A stretch of 64,000 nt of DNA from Bacillus sp. BP-3. Lineage in GTDB: Bacteria; Bacillota; Bacilli; Bacillales; Bacillaceae_G. Shown piece after piece: positions 37,753-49,801 of the stretch (within the stretch, counting starts at the first letter, position 1; the number at the start of each line of letters is the position of its first letter). Below the pieces are notes generated by a model. The model was not told the DNA's origin. It worked only from the letters and a program-made list of their open reading frames with translations, and did no database searches. Made by a program: the position numbers and the translations under genes. The stretch spans positions 219,138 to 283,137 of the forward strand of contig NZ_JAQOTJ010000001.1 in the NCBI RefSeq assembly GCF_028401955.1, in the 5' to 3' direction.

Positions 37753-38169
37753 ATGAAAATTTCAACAAAAGGCCGTTACGGTTTAACAATTATGATTGAT
37801 CTTGCGAAAAAGTTTGGGGAAGGCCCAATTTCATTAAAATCAATTGCACAGGCGCACGATTTATCTGAACATTATTTAGAACAATTAATTTCTCCGCTTC
37901 GTAATGCTCGTCTTGTAAAAAGTACACGCGGTGCATATGGTGGTTATGTATTATCAGATCAACCAATTAATATTACAGCAGGTGATGTAATCCGCGTATT
38001 AGAAGGGCCGATTAGCGTAGTAGAAATGTTGGATGAAGAAGAACCAGCACAGCGTCAGCTTTGGGTCCGTGTTCGTGATGCGGTGCAAGAAGTTCTTGAT
38101 AGTACAACGTTAGAAGATTTAGTACGTTATGAAGAAGAAAACAACGGCGGTTATATGTTTTATATCTAA
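37753..38169 (+). CDS. cymR: Rrf2-family regulator CymR
   Basis: 138 residues. Winged helix at the N-terminus (MKISTKGRYGLTIMIDLA, LSEHYLEQLISPLRNARLVKSTRGAYGGY). There are no cysteines at all, so it cannot bind an Fe-S cluster like IscR; this fits CymR, which works with CysK to repress cysteine and sulfur genes. The ATG at 37753 has GAGGTG 8 nt upstream. It is 35 nt upstream of iscS-mnmA. Its expected target, the yrrT-mtnN-mccAB locus, is in this window at 59.4-63 kb. Confidence 0.9.
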   Translation: MKISTKGRYGLTIMIDLAKKFGEGPISLKSIAQAHDLSEHYLEQLISPLRNARLVKSTRGAYGGYVLSDQPINITAGDVIRVLEGPISVVEMLDEEEPAQRQLWVRVRDAVQEVLDSTTLEDLVRYEEENNGGYMFYI

Positions 38170-38204
38170 TTCCGTGTGTAACGATTTGGAAAGAAGGAGA
38201 TATG

Positions 38205-40482
<2,278 letters not shown>

Positions 40483-40488
40483 GAAAGA

Positions 40489-40526
40489 AGAACCTCTGCC
40501 TTGTATTGGTCAGAGGTTTCTTTTTA
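40489..40526 (+). terminator. Terminator after mnmA
   Basis: GAACCTCTG/CAGAGGTTTC stem with a T5 tail. Confidence 0.88.
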
Positions 40527-40597
40527 GATAAAAGCGAATTTTCGTTCGCTCGGAAAATAGATTCTTTGTTATAATTTGTTGTAGAGGTGAAGGATAC

Positions 40598-41254
40598 ATG
40601 TCAAATAAACTGGAAATAGGTATTCAATATATGCAAGAAGGAAACTGGGAAGAAGCCGCAAAGAATTTTACTGAGGCGATTGAGGAAAATCCAAAAGATG
40701 CACTTGGTTATATTAACTTTGCAAATTTACTAGATGTATTAGGAGATAGTGAGCGCGCGATTGCCTTTTATAAACGTGCGATTGAATTAGATGAGGAATC
40801 TGCTACAGCATACTATGGATTAGGAAATATATATTATCAGCAAGAACGTTTTGCAGAGGCAAAAGAAGCGTTTGAGAAGGCGATGCAAGCAGGACTGCAG
40901 ACAGGAGATGTGTCGTTTATGCTTGGCATTACATATGTGCAGCTTGGAAATGACCGTTTAGCGCTGCCATTTTTACAACGTACTACTGAATTAGATGAAA
41001 ATGACGTTGAAGCCATTTTCCAATGCGGATTATGCTTAGCACGGCTAGAACATGTAAAAGAAGCAAAACCTTATTTTGAAAAAGTTGTAGCACTTGATGA
41101 AGAACATGCGGATGCATATTACAACTTAGGTGTTGCATATGCGTTTGAAGAAAATCGTGAGAAGGCACTTGCGATGTTTAAGAAAGCTGTAGCGATTCAG
41201 CCAGATCACTTTTTAGCTGGTAATGGTATTCGTTTATTAGAGCAAGACGCATAA
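40598..41254 (+). CDS. Tetratricopeptide repeat protein (YrrB-like)
   Basis: 218 residues made up almost entirely of six TPR units (about 34 residues each, e.g. LGYINFANLLDVLGDSERAIAFYKRAIELDE and DAYYNLGVAYAFEENREKALAMFKKAVAIQP). No signal peptide, so a cytoplasmic scaffold. A TATAAT at 40570-40575 suggests its own promoter. It is 18 nt before recD2, the same order as yrrB-yrrC in B. subtilis, where its partner is not established. Confidence 0.88.
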   Translation: MSNKLEIGIQYMQEGNWEEAAKNFTEAIEENPKDALGYINFANLLDVLGDSERAIAFYKRAIELDEESATAYYGLGNIYYQQERFAEAKEAFEKAMQAGLQTGDVSFMLGITYVQLGNDRLALPFLQRTTELDENDVEAIFQCGLCLARLEHVKEAKPYFEKVVALDEEHADAYYNLGVAYAFEENREKALAMFKKAVAIQPDHFLAGNGIRLLEQDA

Positions 41255-41272
41255 AATGGAAGGAGGGGTAAA

Positions 41273-43603
41273 ATGGGAAATCAACATGCGATGGATTTGT
41301 TTGAGGAAGAGCAAAAGTTTATAAAAGCACAAGTTCTTCATACCATTTTCCACAACGAAGAAAACCTCTATTCCGTTGTCAGTATGAAAATTATTGAAAC
41401 GAATGAAACATATGACGAAAAAAAGGTCATGATAACAGGTCATTTTCCCCGAATGCATGAAGATGAAGTGTTTACACTAACGGGTCATTTTAAAGATCAT
41501 CCAAAGTACGGGAAACAATATCATATTGAAACGTTTAAAAAAGAATTACCGCAAACAAAAACAGGAATGGTGCAATATTTAGCGAGCGATTTATTTAAAG
41601 GAATCGGGAAACGAACAGCGGAAAAGATTGTTGATCATCTTGGTGAACATGCGATTTCGAAAATTATGGATGATCCCGCAGCTTTGGACGGGATTGTAAA
41701 TAAACAAAAAGCACAAGAAATATACGAAACGATTATTGAACATCAAGGTCTTGAAAAAGTGATGAGCTTTCTAAATGGTTATGGGTTTGGAACGAAGCTT
41801 TCTATTAAAATTTACCAACAGTATAAGGAAATGACACTTGAAGTCATCCGCAATAATCCGTATCAACTGATTGAAGAAGTAGATGGTATTGGGTTTGGAC
41901 GAGCTGATGATATTGGCCGCGCGCTTGGCATCTCTGGTAATCATGCCGATCGTGTACGAGCAGGATGCTTTTATACATTAGAGCACGTTTCGCTGCAAGA
42001 AGGTCATGTGTATATGAATAGAGCACAGTTAGTGCAGCAAACGATGGAGTTATTAAATAACCAGGAAGCGGCTGTTGCAGAAGAAGATGTTTTGCAATGT
42101 GCGGAAATGATGCAAGGAGAAGGGAAAATTATTATAGAAGATGAGCGTGTATATTTAGCCTCCTTGTACTATTCTGAAAAAGGTGTTGTAGCCTCCATCA
42201 ATCGTTTACTTGGCCAAGAAGAACTTCCTTCCTTTCCTGAATCGGAGCTGTTGTTAACGCTTGGGAAAATTGAAGAGCAGTTCGGCGTGCAATACGCACC
42301 GCTTCAGCAAGAGGGTATTCAAACAGCTCTTCATAAGCCACTGATGATTTTAACAGGTGGACCTGGTACTGGAAAGACGACTGTTATTAAAGGGATTGTT
42401 GAAATGTATGCTTCTCTTCATGGGTTATCATTAGACCCGAAGGATTATAGTGATGAAAATCCGTTCCCGATTTTATTAACAGCACCGACCGGAAGAGCAG
42501 CAAAGCGTATGAGTGAATCAACAGGATTGCCTGCTTGTACGATTCATCGTCTGCTTGGATGGACACCGGAAGGGGCATTTCAACGTAATGAGCACGATCC
42601 TGTTAAAGGGAAATTACTCATTATTGATGAATTTTCTATGGTTGATATTTGGCTTGCGAATCAATTATTCAAGTCATTGCCATCTAGTATTCAAGTCATC
42701 ATCGTTGGAGATGAAGATCAATTGCCATCCGTTGGTCCTGGACAAGTGTTGAAAGATTTATTAGAATCCAGCGTTATTCCGACAGTAAAGCTTACGGAAA
42801 TTTATAGACAAGCAGAAGGTTCATCTGTTATTCAGCTTGCTCATGCGATTAAAAAAGGTGCATTACCTTCTGATGTAACGCAAAACAAGCAAGATCGTTC
42901 GTTTATTGCTTGCACAGGTACGCAAATTGTTGATGTTGTGAAAAAAGTATGTGAAAACGCAAAAACAAAAGGATTTAGTGCGCGTGATGTACAAGTGCTA
43001 GCTCCGATGTACAAAGGGCCAGCAGGTATTAATACATTAAATGAAGCGTTGCAAGAAGTATTTAATCCGAAAAAAGAAAAAAGAAAAGAGATTGCATATG
43101 GCGAAGTTGTATACAGGACTGGAGATAAGGTGCTTCAACTTGTCAATCAACCGGAAAGTCAAGTGTTTAACGGTGATATTGGTGAGATTGTGTCGGTGTT
43201 TTATGCGAAAGAAAACGTGGAACAACAAGATATGGTTGTTGTATCTTTTGACGGTATCGAAGTGACCTATACAAAGGCAGATTTAAATCAAATTACACAT
43301 GCGTATTGTTGTTCAATCCATAAATCACAAGGAAGCGAATTTCCAATTGTAATCATGCCTGTTGTGAAAAGTTATTATCGTATGCTGCGCCGCAATTTAA
43401 TTTACACAGGGATTACACGCAGTAAAAAGTTTTTAATTATTTGCGGGGAAGAATCAGCGTTTCAATCTGGTGTAAATCGCCTTGATGATGCACTCCGGCA
43501 AACGACATTATGCAATCGCCTGCAAGGAAAGACCGAAGTGACTGAGGTAATGACTGAGGAAGGTCTCGATGTGGAAAACATTTCACCGTATGATTTTATG
43601 TAG
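41273..43603 (+). CDS. recD2: ATP-dependent RecD-like helicase RecD2
   Basis: 776 residues. RecD2-type SF1B helicase with the long N-terminal region (OB-like segment, then helix-hairpin-helix motifs around 90-210: DLFKGIGKRTAEKIVDHLG, EVDGIGFGRADDIGRALG). Walker A GGPGTGKTT near 362, Walker B LIIDEFSMVD near 450, GDEDQLPSVGPGQ, and the late SIHKSQGSEFP and YTGITRSKK motifs. RecBC is absent from its context, as is normal in Firmicutes that use AddAB. AAGGAGGGG Shine-Dalgarno. Confidence 0.95.
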   Translation: MGNQHAMDLFEEEQKFIKAQVLHTIFHNEENLYSVVSMKIIETNETYDEKKVMITGHFPRMHEDEVFTLTGHFKDHPKYGKQYHIETFKKELPQTKTGMVQYLASDLFKGIGKRTAEKIVDHLGEHAISKIMDDPAALDGIVNKQKAQEIYETIIEHQGLEKVMSFLNGYGFGTKLSIKIYQQYKEMTLEVIRNNPYQLIEEVDGIGFGRADDIGRALGISGNHADRVRAGCFYTLEHVSLQEGHVYMNRAQLVQQTMELLNNQEAAVAEEDVLQCAEMMQGEGKIIIEDERVYLASLYYSEKGVVASINRLLGQEELPSFPESELLLTLGKIEEQFGVQYAPLQQEGIQTALHKPLMILTGGPGTGKTTVIKGIVEMYASLHGLSLDPKDYSDENPFPILLTAPTGRAAKRMSESTGLPACTIHRLLGWTPEGAFQRNEHDPVKGKLLIIDEFSMVDIWLANQLFKSLPSSIQVIIVGDEDQLPSVGPGQVLKDLLESSVIPTVKLTEIYRQAEGSSVIQLAHAIKKGALPSDVTQNKQDRSFIACTGTQIVDVVKKVCENAKTKGFSARDVQVLAPMYKGPAGINTLNEALQEVFNPKKEKRKEIAYGEVVYRTGDKVLQLVNQPESQVFNGDIGEIVSVFYAKENVEQQDMVVVSFDGIEVTYTKADLNQITHAYCCSIHKSQGSEFPIVIMPVVKSYYRMLRRNLIYTGITRSKKFLIICGEESAFQSGVNRLDDALRQTTLCNRLQGKTEVTEVMTEEGLDVENISPYDFM

Positions 43604-43711
43604 CAAGGTGAAATTATATAGTGTAATGCAGTTCTTCTCATGTATAAACATATACAGTTTGGACATAATGGCGTAATAGAATACGGGAGATTGTAAGGAG
43701 ATGAACGTCAT

Positions 43712-43900
43712 ATGTTCAGTTGTCCAAACTGTAAAGGAAAAGATATTGGGAAAATCGGTGTGAATCAATATTATTGTTGGAACTGCTTTATTGAATTATC
43801 GATTTCAAAGGGGAAAATTCATACACATCAAGTCGAAGAAGACGGTTCATTAAGTTCGTTAGATGATTTATTTGATGATAATGAACGGACAATCGGCTAA
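43712..43900 (+). CDS. Small zinc-ribbon protein
   Basis: 62 residues. CPNC (residues 4-7) and CWNC (22-25) form a zinc ribbon; the tail is acidic (SLSSLDDLFDDNE). An excellent AAGGAGATGAACGTCAT lead-in supports translation. A gap of about 108 nt from recD2 shows no terminator. Function unknown; small zinc ribbons often bind RNA or partner proteins. Confidence 0.8.
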   Translation: MFSCPNCKGKDIGKIGVNQYYCWNCFIELSISKGKIHTHQVEEDGSLSSLDDLFDDNERTIG

Positions 43901-43917
43901 TAAGGAGAGTGTTAACT

Positions 43918-44046
43918 TTGAAATTGCGCTCATCATTAATAGCGTTAGGTGTAGGAGCAGCGGCATATCAATATGCACGTAAGCAAGATGTATTTTCAAA
44001 ACGAAATATGAAAAAAGCACGTAAAATGCTGAAGTCTTACTTATAA
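43918..44046 (+). CDS. DUF3918-type small basic protein
   Basis: 42 residues from a TTG start at 43918 with AAGGAGAG 10 nt upstream: MKLRSSLIALGVGAAAYQYA followed by a Lys/Arg-rich amphipathic tail ending KMLKSYL. One N-terminal hydrophobic segment and a basic C-terminus resemble the DUF3918 (YrzQ-like) family. It starts 18 nt after the zinc-ribbon gene, so the two are probably cotranscribed, and ends at a terminator. Function unknown. Confidence 0.78.
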   Translation: MKLRSSLIALGVGAAAYQYARKQDVFSKRNMKKARKMLKSYL

Positions 44047-44063
44047 ATTACATTATGTATGTG

Positions 44064-44093
44064 AAAGGCTCCCTAATTTTGGGGAGCTTTTAT
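44064..44093 (+). terminator. Terminator after the DUF3918 gene
   Basis: AAGGCTCCC/GGGGAGCTTT stem and T-rich tail. Confidence 0.85.
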
Positions 44094-44106
44094 TATATCT
44101 AGCGAT

Positions 44107-44145
44107 TCATCCCCCGCCTCAAGCGCGAAACGGTAGGTGGGGGTA
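44107..44145. repeat. Fragment of the family A repeat
   Basis: CCCCCGCCTCAAGCGCGAAACG then GTAGGTGGGGG keeps only the central hairpin of the family A repeat (compare CCCCCCACCTCAAGGTTGAG at 16153 and GGTAGATGGGGGAT at 228). It abuts the 3' end of the minus-strand gene at 44148 and can fold as CCCCCGCCT/AGGTGGGGG. Confidence 0.5.
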
Positions 44146-44147
44146 GT

Positions 44148-44363
44148 TCAATATGTACTTGTATAGAGATAAAACAGTCCGATTTGGGAGAAGAGATGAG
44201 AAAGTCCGTAGCAACCGAGTCCTAAAATGCCATAGTGCCAAAGATGCCTGGCACGTTCTTGATTTGAAGAGGGAATGAAGAATCCCTTCCAAATGCCAAA
44301 ACCAATACATACCCACTCTAATAGCATACAAAGTGTAGAAAGACCCAGCATTAACCATACCAT
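44148..44363 (-). CDS. Small hypothetical membrane protein
   Basis: 71 residues with two hydrophobic helices (LMLGLSTLCMLLEWVCIGFGIW and YGILGLGCYGLSHLFSQIGLFYLY). An AGGAGGG Shine-Dalgarno lies 6 nt before the ATG, which decides this frame over the overlapping 98-codon frame. Found between the yrzQ/yrzR-like genes and the AI-2E permease. I recognise no family. Confidence 0.72.
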   Translation of the reverse strand: MVWLMLGLSTLCMLLEWVCIGFGIWKGFFIPSSNQERARHLWHYGILGLGCYGLSHLFSQIGLFYLYTSTY

Positions 44364-44577
44364 TGTATTCCCTCCTAACTTTGTGGAACAAATTGGGATA
44401 TTGTTGCTTATTCATACGTAATATCGCATGAAATTGTAATCGTTATAAGTATATGTATTTTTCTACAAAACAGTAAGAATCCCTACAAAAATATTGCAAC
44501 GCGGCAATGTTTTTTATTTTTTTACACATAACCTTCTTTATTTCTTTTCAAACTAAGAAATAGAGGAGGTTTTTCTG

Positions 44578-45636
44578 TTGAAGAATCTTAAAATTATTTG
44601 GATTTATCGATTGGGTTTATTATTGCTGATTTTTTTGTGTTTACTTGTCTTTTTGAAAATTAAGCCGCTATGGGCACCAATTTTGTTTGTACTCAAGGTT
44701 GCTGTTACACCATTTCTCATCGCTTGCTTTATTGCCTATTTGCTGCATCCGCTTATTGAAAAATTACATGAAAAAGGTGTGCCGCGCACACTTGCCATTT
44801 TACTCATTTACATTCTTTTCTTTGGCGGTCTTGGATATGGTGTGTATAAAGGAACACCAGCCATTGTTGCACAGCTCCAAGAAATGAACGAACAATTCCC
44901 GCAATTTGTAAATATGTATGAATCGTGGACGGATGGAGTAAGAGAGCAAACTGAAAATTTTCCTGAGTTCGTGAATGAGAAAGTGAAGCAAATGTTTGCG
45001 GGGGTTGAAGGGAAGATACAAGCGCTGTTAAATAAAGTAATGGGTACAGCAAGAGGAATACTTGATTCCCTTCTTATCATTTTCTTAATTCCATTTATCG
45101 TATTTTATATATTAAAAGACTACGGAGAGTTTTATCATATTTTTTGGAAGCTTATACCGGCTAAGTGGCGGAAGGATGGACAACAGTTAGCAAAAGAAAT
45201 TGATAAGTCTCTTGGAAATTATATTCGCGGTCAATTATTTGTTTGTTTAATTTTAGGAGGGGTTTCTGCACTAGCTTTTTGGTTTATTGGGATGAAATAT
45301 CCACTGCTTTTAGGAATTATTGTTGGGGTTACTGATATTATCCCATATTTTGGCCCTATTTTAGGAGCGATTCCAACATTAATGATTGCTGCAACAGTAT
45401 CGATGAATTTAGTTATTAAGGCTGGCATCGCGCTTGCGATTTTGCAATTTGTTGAGAGTAATATACTATCTCCGTATATTGTAGGAAGATCGCTACGGAT
45501 GCACCCAGTTGTTATTATGTTTGCATTGCTTGTTGGTGGAGAAGTTGGCGGCATTATTGGGCTTTTATTATCCGTGCCGCTTTTAGCAGTTCTTCGTACG
45601 ATTATTGTACACACTAAGCCGTTTTGGAAACATTGA
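44578..45636 (+). CDS. AI-2E family transporter (YrrI-like)
   Basis: 352 residues, about eight membrane helices. DUF20/AI-2E exporter family: two N-terminal helices, an amphipathic stretch with KGTPAIVAQLQEMNEQFPQFV, then the conserved core (LKDYGEFYHIFWKLIPAKWR, GYIRGQ-type NYIRGQLFVCLILGG, GVTDIIPYFGPILGAIP, PYIVGRSLRMHPVVIM). TTG start with GAGGAGG 8 nt upstream. Substrates in this family vary (AI-2, Na+/H+), so none is claimed. Its stop codon overlaps the alaS promoter -35. Confidence 0.9.
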   Translation: MKNLKIIWIYRLGLLLLIFLCLLVFLKIKPLWAPILFVLKVAVTPFLIACFIAYLLHPLIEKLHEKGVPRTLAILLIYILFFGGLGYGVYKGTPAIVAQLQEMNEQFPQFVNMYESWTDGVREQTENFPEFVNEKVKQMFAGVEGKIQALLNKVMGTARGILDSLLIIFLIPFIVFYILKDYGEFYHIFWKLIPAKWRKDGQQLAKEIDKSLGNYIRGQLFVCLILGGVSALAFWFIGMKYPLLLGIIVGVTDIIPYFGPILGAIPTLMIAATVSMNLVIKAGIALAILQFVESNILSPYIVGRSLRMHPVVIMFALLVGGEVGGIIGLLLSVPLLAVLRTIIVHTKPFWKH

Positions 45637-45661
45637 CAAATGGAAATGGATTCGCTACAAT
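45633..45661 (+). promoter_or_regulatory. Sigma-A promoter of alaS
   Basis: Consensus TTGACA (45633-45638) overlapping the stop codon of the upstream permease, 17 nt, TACAAT (45656-45661). Confidence 0.8.
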
Positions 45662-45667
45662 TTGGGC

Positions 45668-45968
45668 ATATAGTATATGATAAATTGATGACGGAACGAG
45701 TATGTTACAGTCCATTTTGCAGAGAGAGGCTTCCTTAGGCTGTAAGAAGCTTCAGATGAAGGGTAACAGAACGCTATTCCTGAGAGCAGCTAATCCCTGC
45801 CGTCTTGCCACGTTACGGCAACTTGAGGTGATGAAATATATGCATATGATATACGATATGCAATCTAGCTGTCGTGTCTAAAAGTGAGACACATCCGCTT
45901 TTTATTTCATAATCAGGGTGGTAACGCGAGTCAACTCTCGTCCCTGCTATAGGGGACGGGAGTTTTTT
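45668..45968 (+). promoter_or_regulatory. T-box riboswitch of alaS
   Basis: T-box core AGGGTGGTAACGCG at 45915-45928, terminator ACTCTCGTCCC/GGGACGGGAGT plus T6 ending at about 45967. The specifier is likely GCT (Ala) at 45773-45775 in GAACGCTATTCC. The bulge UGGU would pair with an ACCA end, consistent with the A73 discriminator of tRNA-Ala. Stem I elements AGAGAGAGG and GGCTGTAAG are visible. Uncharged tRNA-Ala should switch on alaS. Confidence 0.92.
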
Positions 45969-46004
45969 GTTTTCTAATTGATTTTAATGAAGGAGGAAAT
46001 ACAT

Positions 46005-48647
46005 ATGAAACACTTAACAGGCGCACAAATTCGTCAAATGTTTTTAGATTTTTTCCAGGAAAAAGGACATGCAGTAGAACCAAGTGCATCATTAGTTCCA
46101 CATGAAGATCCATCTCTTTTATGGATTAACAGTGGTGTTGCAACATTAAAAAAATATTTTGATGGCCGCGTAATTCCGCAAAACCCACGCATTACAAATG
46201 CGCAAAAATCAATTCGTACAAACGATATTGAAAACGTAGGGAAAACAGCTCGTCACCATACATTCTTTGAAATGTTAGGGAATTTCTCAATTGGTGATTA
46301 CTTCAAAGAAGAAGCAATTACATGGGCTTGGGAGTTTTTAACAAGCGAAAAATGGATTGGTTTCGATAAGGAATTACTATCTGTTACGATTCATCCAGAA
46401 GACGAAGAAGCATTTACGATTTGGCATGAAAAAATGGGCGTGCCAAAAGAGCGCATTATTCGTTTAGAAGAAAACTTCTGGGATATCGGTGAAGGCCCAA
46501 GTGGACCAAATACAGAAATTTTCTACGACCGCGGAGAAGCTTATGGCAATGATTTTAGTGACCCAGAGTTATATCCAGGCGGAGAAAACGAGCGTTATTT
46601 AGAAGTATGGAACCTTGTATTCTCACAATTTAACCATAACCCAGACGGTACGTACACGCCGCTTCCAAAGAAAAATATTGATACAGGGATGGGTCTTGAG
46701 CGTATGGCGTCAGTTGTACAAAACGTGCCAACGAACTTTGACACTGATTTATTTATGCCAATTATCGGCGCAACAGAAGCAATTTCTGGTGAAAAATATC
46801 GTGCTGGTAATCAAGAACAAGACACAGCATTTAAAGTAATTGCTGACCATATTCGTACAGTAACGTTTGCTGTTGGGGACGGAGCGCTTCCTTCTAACGA
46901 AGGCCGCGGTTATGTATTACGTCGTTTATTACGCCGTGCTGTACGTTATGCGAAGAAATTAAATATTAATCGTCCATTTATGTACGAATTAGTACCAGTA
47001 GTTGGGGAAGTAATGAAAGATTTCTACCCAGAAGTTCTAGAAAAGAAAGATTTCATTGCACGCGTTGTGAAAAATGAAGAGGAACGTTTCCATGAAACAC
47101 TTCATGACGGTGAAACAATTTTAGCTGAAGTAATCGGTAAAGCAAAAGAGGCAAAATCAACGGTTATTTCTGGTGAAGATGCATTCCGTCTATATGACAC
47201 ATACGGATTCCCAATTGAGTTAACAGAAGAATATGCAGAAGAAGCTGGCATGACAGTTGATCATGAAGGTTTTGAAGCAGAGATGGAAAAACAACGTGAG
47301 CGTGCACGTGCAGCTCGTCAAGATGTTGATTCTATGCAAGTACAAGGCGGGGTTCTTGGTGAAATTAAAGTAGCAAGCGAATTTGTTGGTTACAATACTG
47401 TTGGAACAGAAAGTAACGTTGTTGCACTTGTGAAGAATGGTGAGTTCACAGACAGCCTACAAGCAGGTGAAGAAGGACAATTAATGTTAGATGCAACACC
47501 ATTCTATGCTGAGAGCGGTGGTCAAATTGCTGACCGTGGTTATCTTCTTGCTGATGGCGTAAAGGTACTTGTAAAAGATGTACAAAAAGCGCCTAATGGT
47601 CAAAATTTACACAAAGTAGTTGTAGAAGAAGGAACATTAACGAAAGATGCAGCAGTAAAAACGTTAATCGATACGAAAAACCGTGCAGCAATCGTGAAAA
47701 ACCATACAGCAACTCACCTTCTGCATCAAGCATTAAAAGATATCCTTGGCGGACACGTAAACCAAGCGGGATCTCTTGTCACATCAGAGCGTTTACGTTT
47801 TGATTTCTCTCACTTTGGTCAAGTGCAAGCAGATGAACTTGAAAAAATTGAGCGTATTGTAAACGAGAAAATTTGGGAAAGTATCACAGTAGACATTTCT
47901 CAAAAAGCAATTGAAGAAGCAAAAGAGATGGGTGCAATGGCACTGTTTGGTGAAAAATACGGGGATGTAGTACGTGTTGTACAAGTAGGCGATTATAGTT
48001 TAGAGCTTTGCGGCGGTTGTCACGTAGATAATACGGCATCTATCGGTATTTTCAAAATTGTTGCTGAATCTGGTATTGGAGCAGGAACGCGCCGTATTGA
48101 GGCAGTAACAGGGAAATCGGCATATGAACTAATGAATGAACAAGTAGGTTTATTAAAAGAAGCAGCAAATAAAATGAAAACAAACCCGAAAGACATTTTA
48201 ACTAGAGTAGATGGCTTATTTGCTGAAGTAAAACAATTGCAAAAAGAAAATGAATCTCTTGCAGCAAAACTAAGCAACATTGAAGCTGGTAATTTAACAG
48301 ATGCAGTGCGTACAATTGATGGTGTAAATGTACTTGCGACGAAAGTAAATGTTGCAGATATGAATAATTTACGTACGATGATGGATGATTTAAAGAATAA
48401 GTTACAATCTGCAGTTATCGTGCTTACAGCTGTTAGTGATGATAAAGTTAACATTCTTGCTGGCGTAACAAAAGATTTGATCGAGCAAGGATACCATGCT
48501 GGTAAACTTGTAAAAGAAGTGGCATCTCGCTGCGGCGGTGGCGGCGGTGGTCGTCCCGATATGGCACAAGCTGGTGGTAAAAATCCAGCACAAGTAGAAG
48601 ATGCACTTGCATTTGTAGAAGAGTACGTTAAATCTGTTTCAAAATAA
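46005..48647 (+). CDS. alaS: Alanyl-tRNA synthetase
   Basis: 880 residues. Class II catalytic core ([32 protein letters not shown]), editing domain with [11 protein letters not shown] (about 568) and CGGCHVDNT (about 668), and the C-Ala domain ending [16 protein letters not shown]. The ATG at 46005 follows AAGGAGGAAAT; nine extra in-frame codons upstream are not part of the gene. T-box controlled. Editing residues are intact. Confidence 0.97.
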   Translation: MKHLTGAQIRQMFLDFFQEKGHAVEPSASLVPHEDPSLLWINSGVATLKKYFDGRVIPQNPRITNAQKSIRTNDIENVGKTARHHTFFEMLGNFSIGDYFKEEAITWAWEFLTSEKWIGFDKELLSVTIHPEDEEAFTIWHEKMGVPKERIIRLEENFWDIGEGPSGPNTEIFYDRGEAYGNDFSDPELYPGGENERYLEVWNLVFSQFNHNPDGTYTPLPKKNIDTGMGLERMASVVQNVPTNFDTDLFMPIIGATEAISGEKYRAGNQEQDTAFKVIADHIRTVTFAVGDGALPSNEGRGYVLRRLLRRAVRYAKKLNINRPFMYELVPVVGEVMKDFYPEVLEKKDFIARVVKNEEERFHETLHDGETILAEVIGKAKEAKSTVISGEDAFRLYDTYGFPIELTEEYAEEAGMTVDHEGFEAEMEKQRERARAARQDVDSMQVQGGVLGEIKVASEFVGYNTVGTESNVVALVKNGEFTDSLQAGEEGQLMLDATPFYAESGGQIADRGYLLADGVKVLVKDVQKAPNGQNLHKVVVEEGTLTKDAAVKTLIDTKNRAAIVKNHTATHLLHQALKDILGGHVNQAGSLVTSERLRFDFSHFGQVQADELEKIERIVNEKIWESITVDISQKAIEEAKEMGAMALFGEKYGDVVRVVQVGDYSLELCGGCHVDNTASIGIFKIVAESGIGAGTRRIEAVTGKSAYELMNEQVGLLKEAANKMKTNPKDILTRVDGLFAEVKQLQKENESLAAKLSNIEAGNLTDAVRTIDGVNVLATKVNVADMNNLRTMMDDLKNKLQSAVIVLTAVSDDKVNILAGVTKDLIEQGYHAGKLVKEVASRCGGGGGGRPDMAQAGGKNPAQVEDALAFVEEYVKSVSK

Positions 48648-48663
48648 AGAGATAGTAGTGTAC

Positions 48664-48698
48664 AATATAGGGAGAAGGGATATCTTTCTCTCTATATT
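48664..48698. other. Inverted repeat after alaS
   Basis: AATATAGGGAGAA pairs with TTTCTCTCTATATT around GGGATATC. There is no T-run, so it is not a typical terminator; it lies in the 72-nt gap between alaS and the IreB-like gene and could be an mRNA-processing or operator site. Confidence 0.5.
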
Positions 48699-48719
48699 TA
48701 GTAAAGTGAGGTGCTTAAA

Positions 48720-48986
48720 ATGGACGGATTCGATAAAACGATGAAGTTTAACTTCCAAGAAGAAAAACAAAATGTCCATGTCAATGACGTACTATTAACT
48801 GTGTATGATGCACTTCAAGAAAAAGGGTATAATCCAATTAATCAAATCGTCGGTTATTTATTAAGCGGTGATCCGGCATACATACCTCGTCATAAAGATG
48901 CTCGCAATATTATTCGTAAGCTAGAACGTGATGAATTGATTGAGGAGCTTGTTAAGTCTTACTTGAAACATCATCGTGAGGAGTAG
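48720..48986 (+). CDS. IreB-family regulatory phosphoprotein (DUF965/UPF0297)
   Basis: 88 residues: [13 protein letters not shown] start with the Thr-rich N-terminus that is phosphorylated by the PASTA kinase in Enterococcus IreB, then the conserved [32 protein letters not shown]. Conserved alaS-(ireB)-yqgF-DUF1292 order across Firmicutes. The ATG at 48720 has GTGAGGTG upstream. Regulatory role inferred from the family. Confidence 0.92.
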   Translation: MDGFDKTMKFNFQEEKQNVHVNDVLLTVYDALQEKGYNPINQIVGYLLSGDPAYIPRHKDARNIIRKLERDELIEELVKSYLKHHREE

Positions 48987-48989
48987 TTT

Positions 48990-49403
48990 ATGCGTATATT
49001 AGGTTTAGATGTTGGTACAAAAACAGTCGGCGTTGCAATAAGCGATGAGATGGGCTGGACAGCACAAGGTTTAGAAACGATTAAAATTAATGAAGAAAGA
49101 GGCGAATTTGGTTTTAATCGTATTTCTGAATTAGTAAAACAGTACAATGTGGACAAGATAGTAGTAGGATTGCCAAAGAACATGAATGGTACAATCGGTC
49201 CGCGTGGCGAGGCTTGTCAGCAATTTGCAGAAAATTTGCATGAACTCGTGCAATTAGAAGTTGTACTGTGGGATGAACGTCTGTCAACAATGGCAGCGGA
49301 GCGCTTGCTCATTTCAGCAGATGTAAGTCGGAAAAAACGAAAGCAAGTCATTGATAAGATGGCGGCTGTCGTAATTTTACAAGGATATTTAGATAGTAAA
49401 TAA
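48990..49403 (+). CDS. yqgF: YqgF/RuvX family nuclease (putative pre-16S rRNA/Holliday resolvase)
   Basis: 137 residues, RNase H-like fold. Motif [19 protein letters not shown], motif [20 protein letters not shown], and [14 protein letters not shown] with the catalytic acidic residues near 91-92. Family members process the 16S rRNA 5' end and/or act as Holliday junction resolvases. It starts 3 nt after the ireB-like stop. Confidence 0.93.
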   Translation: MRILGLDVGTKTVGVAISDEMGWTAQGLETIKINEERGEFGFNRISELVKQYNVDKIVVGLPKNMNGTIGPRGEACQQFAENLHELVQLEVVLWDERLSTMAAERLLISADVSRKKRKQVIDKMAAVVILQGYLDSK

Positions 49404-49415
49404 GAGGTGACCATA

Positions 49416-49700
49416 ATGGAAGAAAATCAAATTACAATTGTTGACGAAAAAGGTAACGAACATCTATGTGAAATTATTTTCACTTTTGATGCTGACAAAT
49501 TTGGTAAAAAATCTTACGTAGTATTCTCACCAATCGGTGAAGTTGACGAAGATGGCGATCCAATTTATGATGCAATGGCTTTCGAGCAAAACGAAGATGA
49601 GTCTGGTGGTACATTACTTCCAATCGAATCAGAAGAAGAGTGGGAAATGGTACAAGAAATGTTTAACACTCTTGCTGAAGAAGAAGGCGAAGAAGAGTAA
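49416..49700 (+). CDS. DUF1292 (UPF0473) family protein
   Basis: 94 residues, strongly acidic: EENQITIVDEKGNEHLCEIIFTFD, then KSYVVFSPIGEVDEDGDPIYDAMAFEQNEDESGG, typical of UPF0473. It closes the alaS-ireB-yqgF operon. The ATG at 49416 follows AAGAGGTGA; a GTG three codons earlier overlaps that site. Function unknown. Confidence 0.92.
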   Translation: MEENQITIVDEKGNEHLCEIIFTFDADKFGKKSYVVFSPIGEVDEDGDPIYDAMAFEQNEDESGGTLLPIESEEEWEMVQEMFNTLAEEEGEEE

Positions 49701-49705
49701 TATGG

Positions 49706-49746
49706 TAAGTAAACAAACTGATTTCATATTGAAATCAGTTTGTTTA
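49706..49746 (+). terminator. Perfect 18-bp hairpin after the DUF1292 gene
   Basis: AGTAAACAAACTGATTTC (49706-49723) and its exact complement GAAATCAGTTTGTTTACT (49729-49746) around ATATT. The T-rich arm may act as the terminator tail. The length and perfection are unusual for a simple terminator. Confidence 0.75.
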
Positions 49747-49801
49747 CTATATAAGGTACTTATATATGCCAATTAAAAATCTGACGTTAAAATCTCCTTT
49801 C

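Noticed and set aside
44119-44415. 98-codon minus-strand ORF overlapping the small membrane protein
   Set aside because: No ribosome site; the 71-codon frame in the same place has AGGAGGG at 6 nt and two clear membrane helices.
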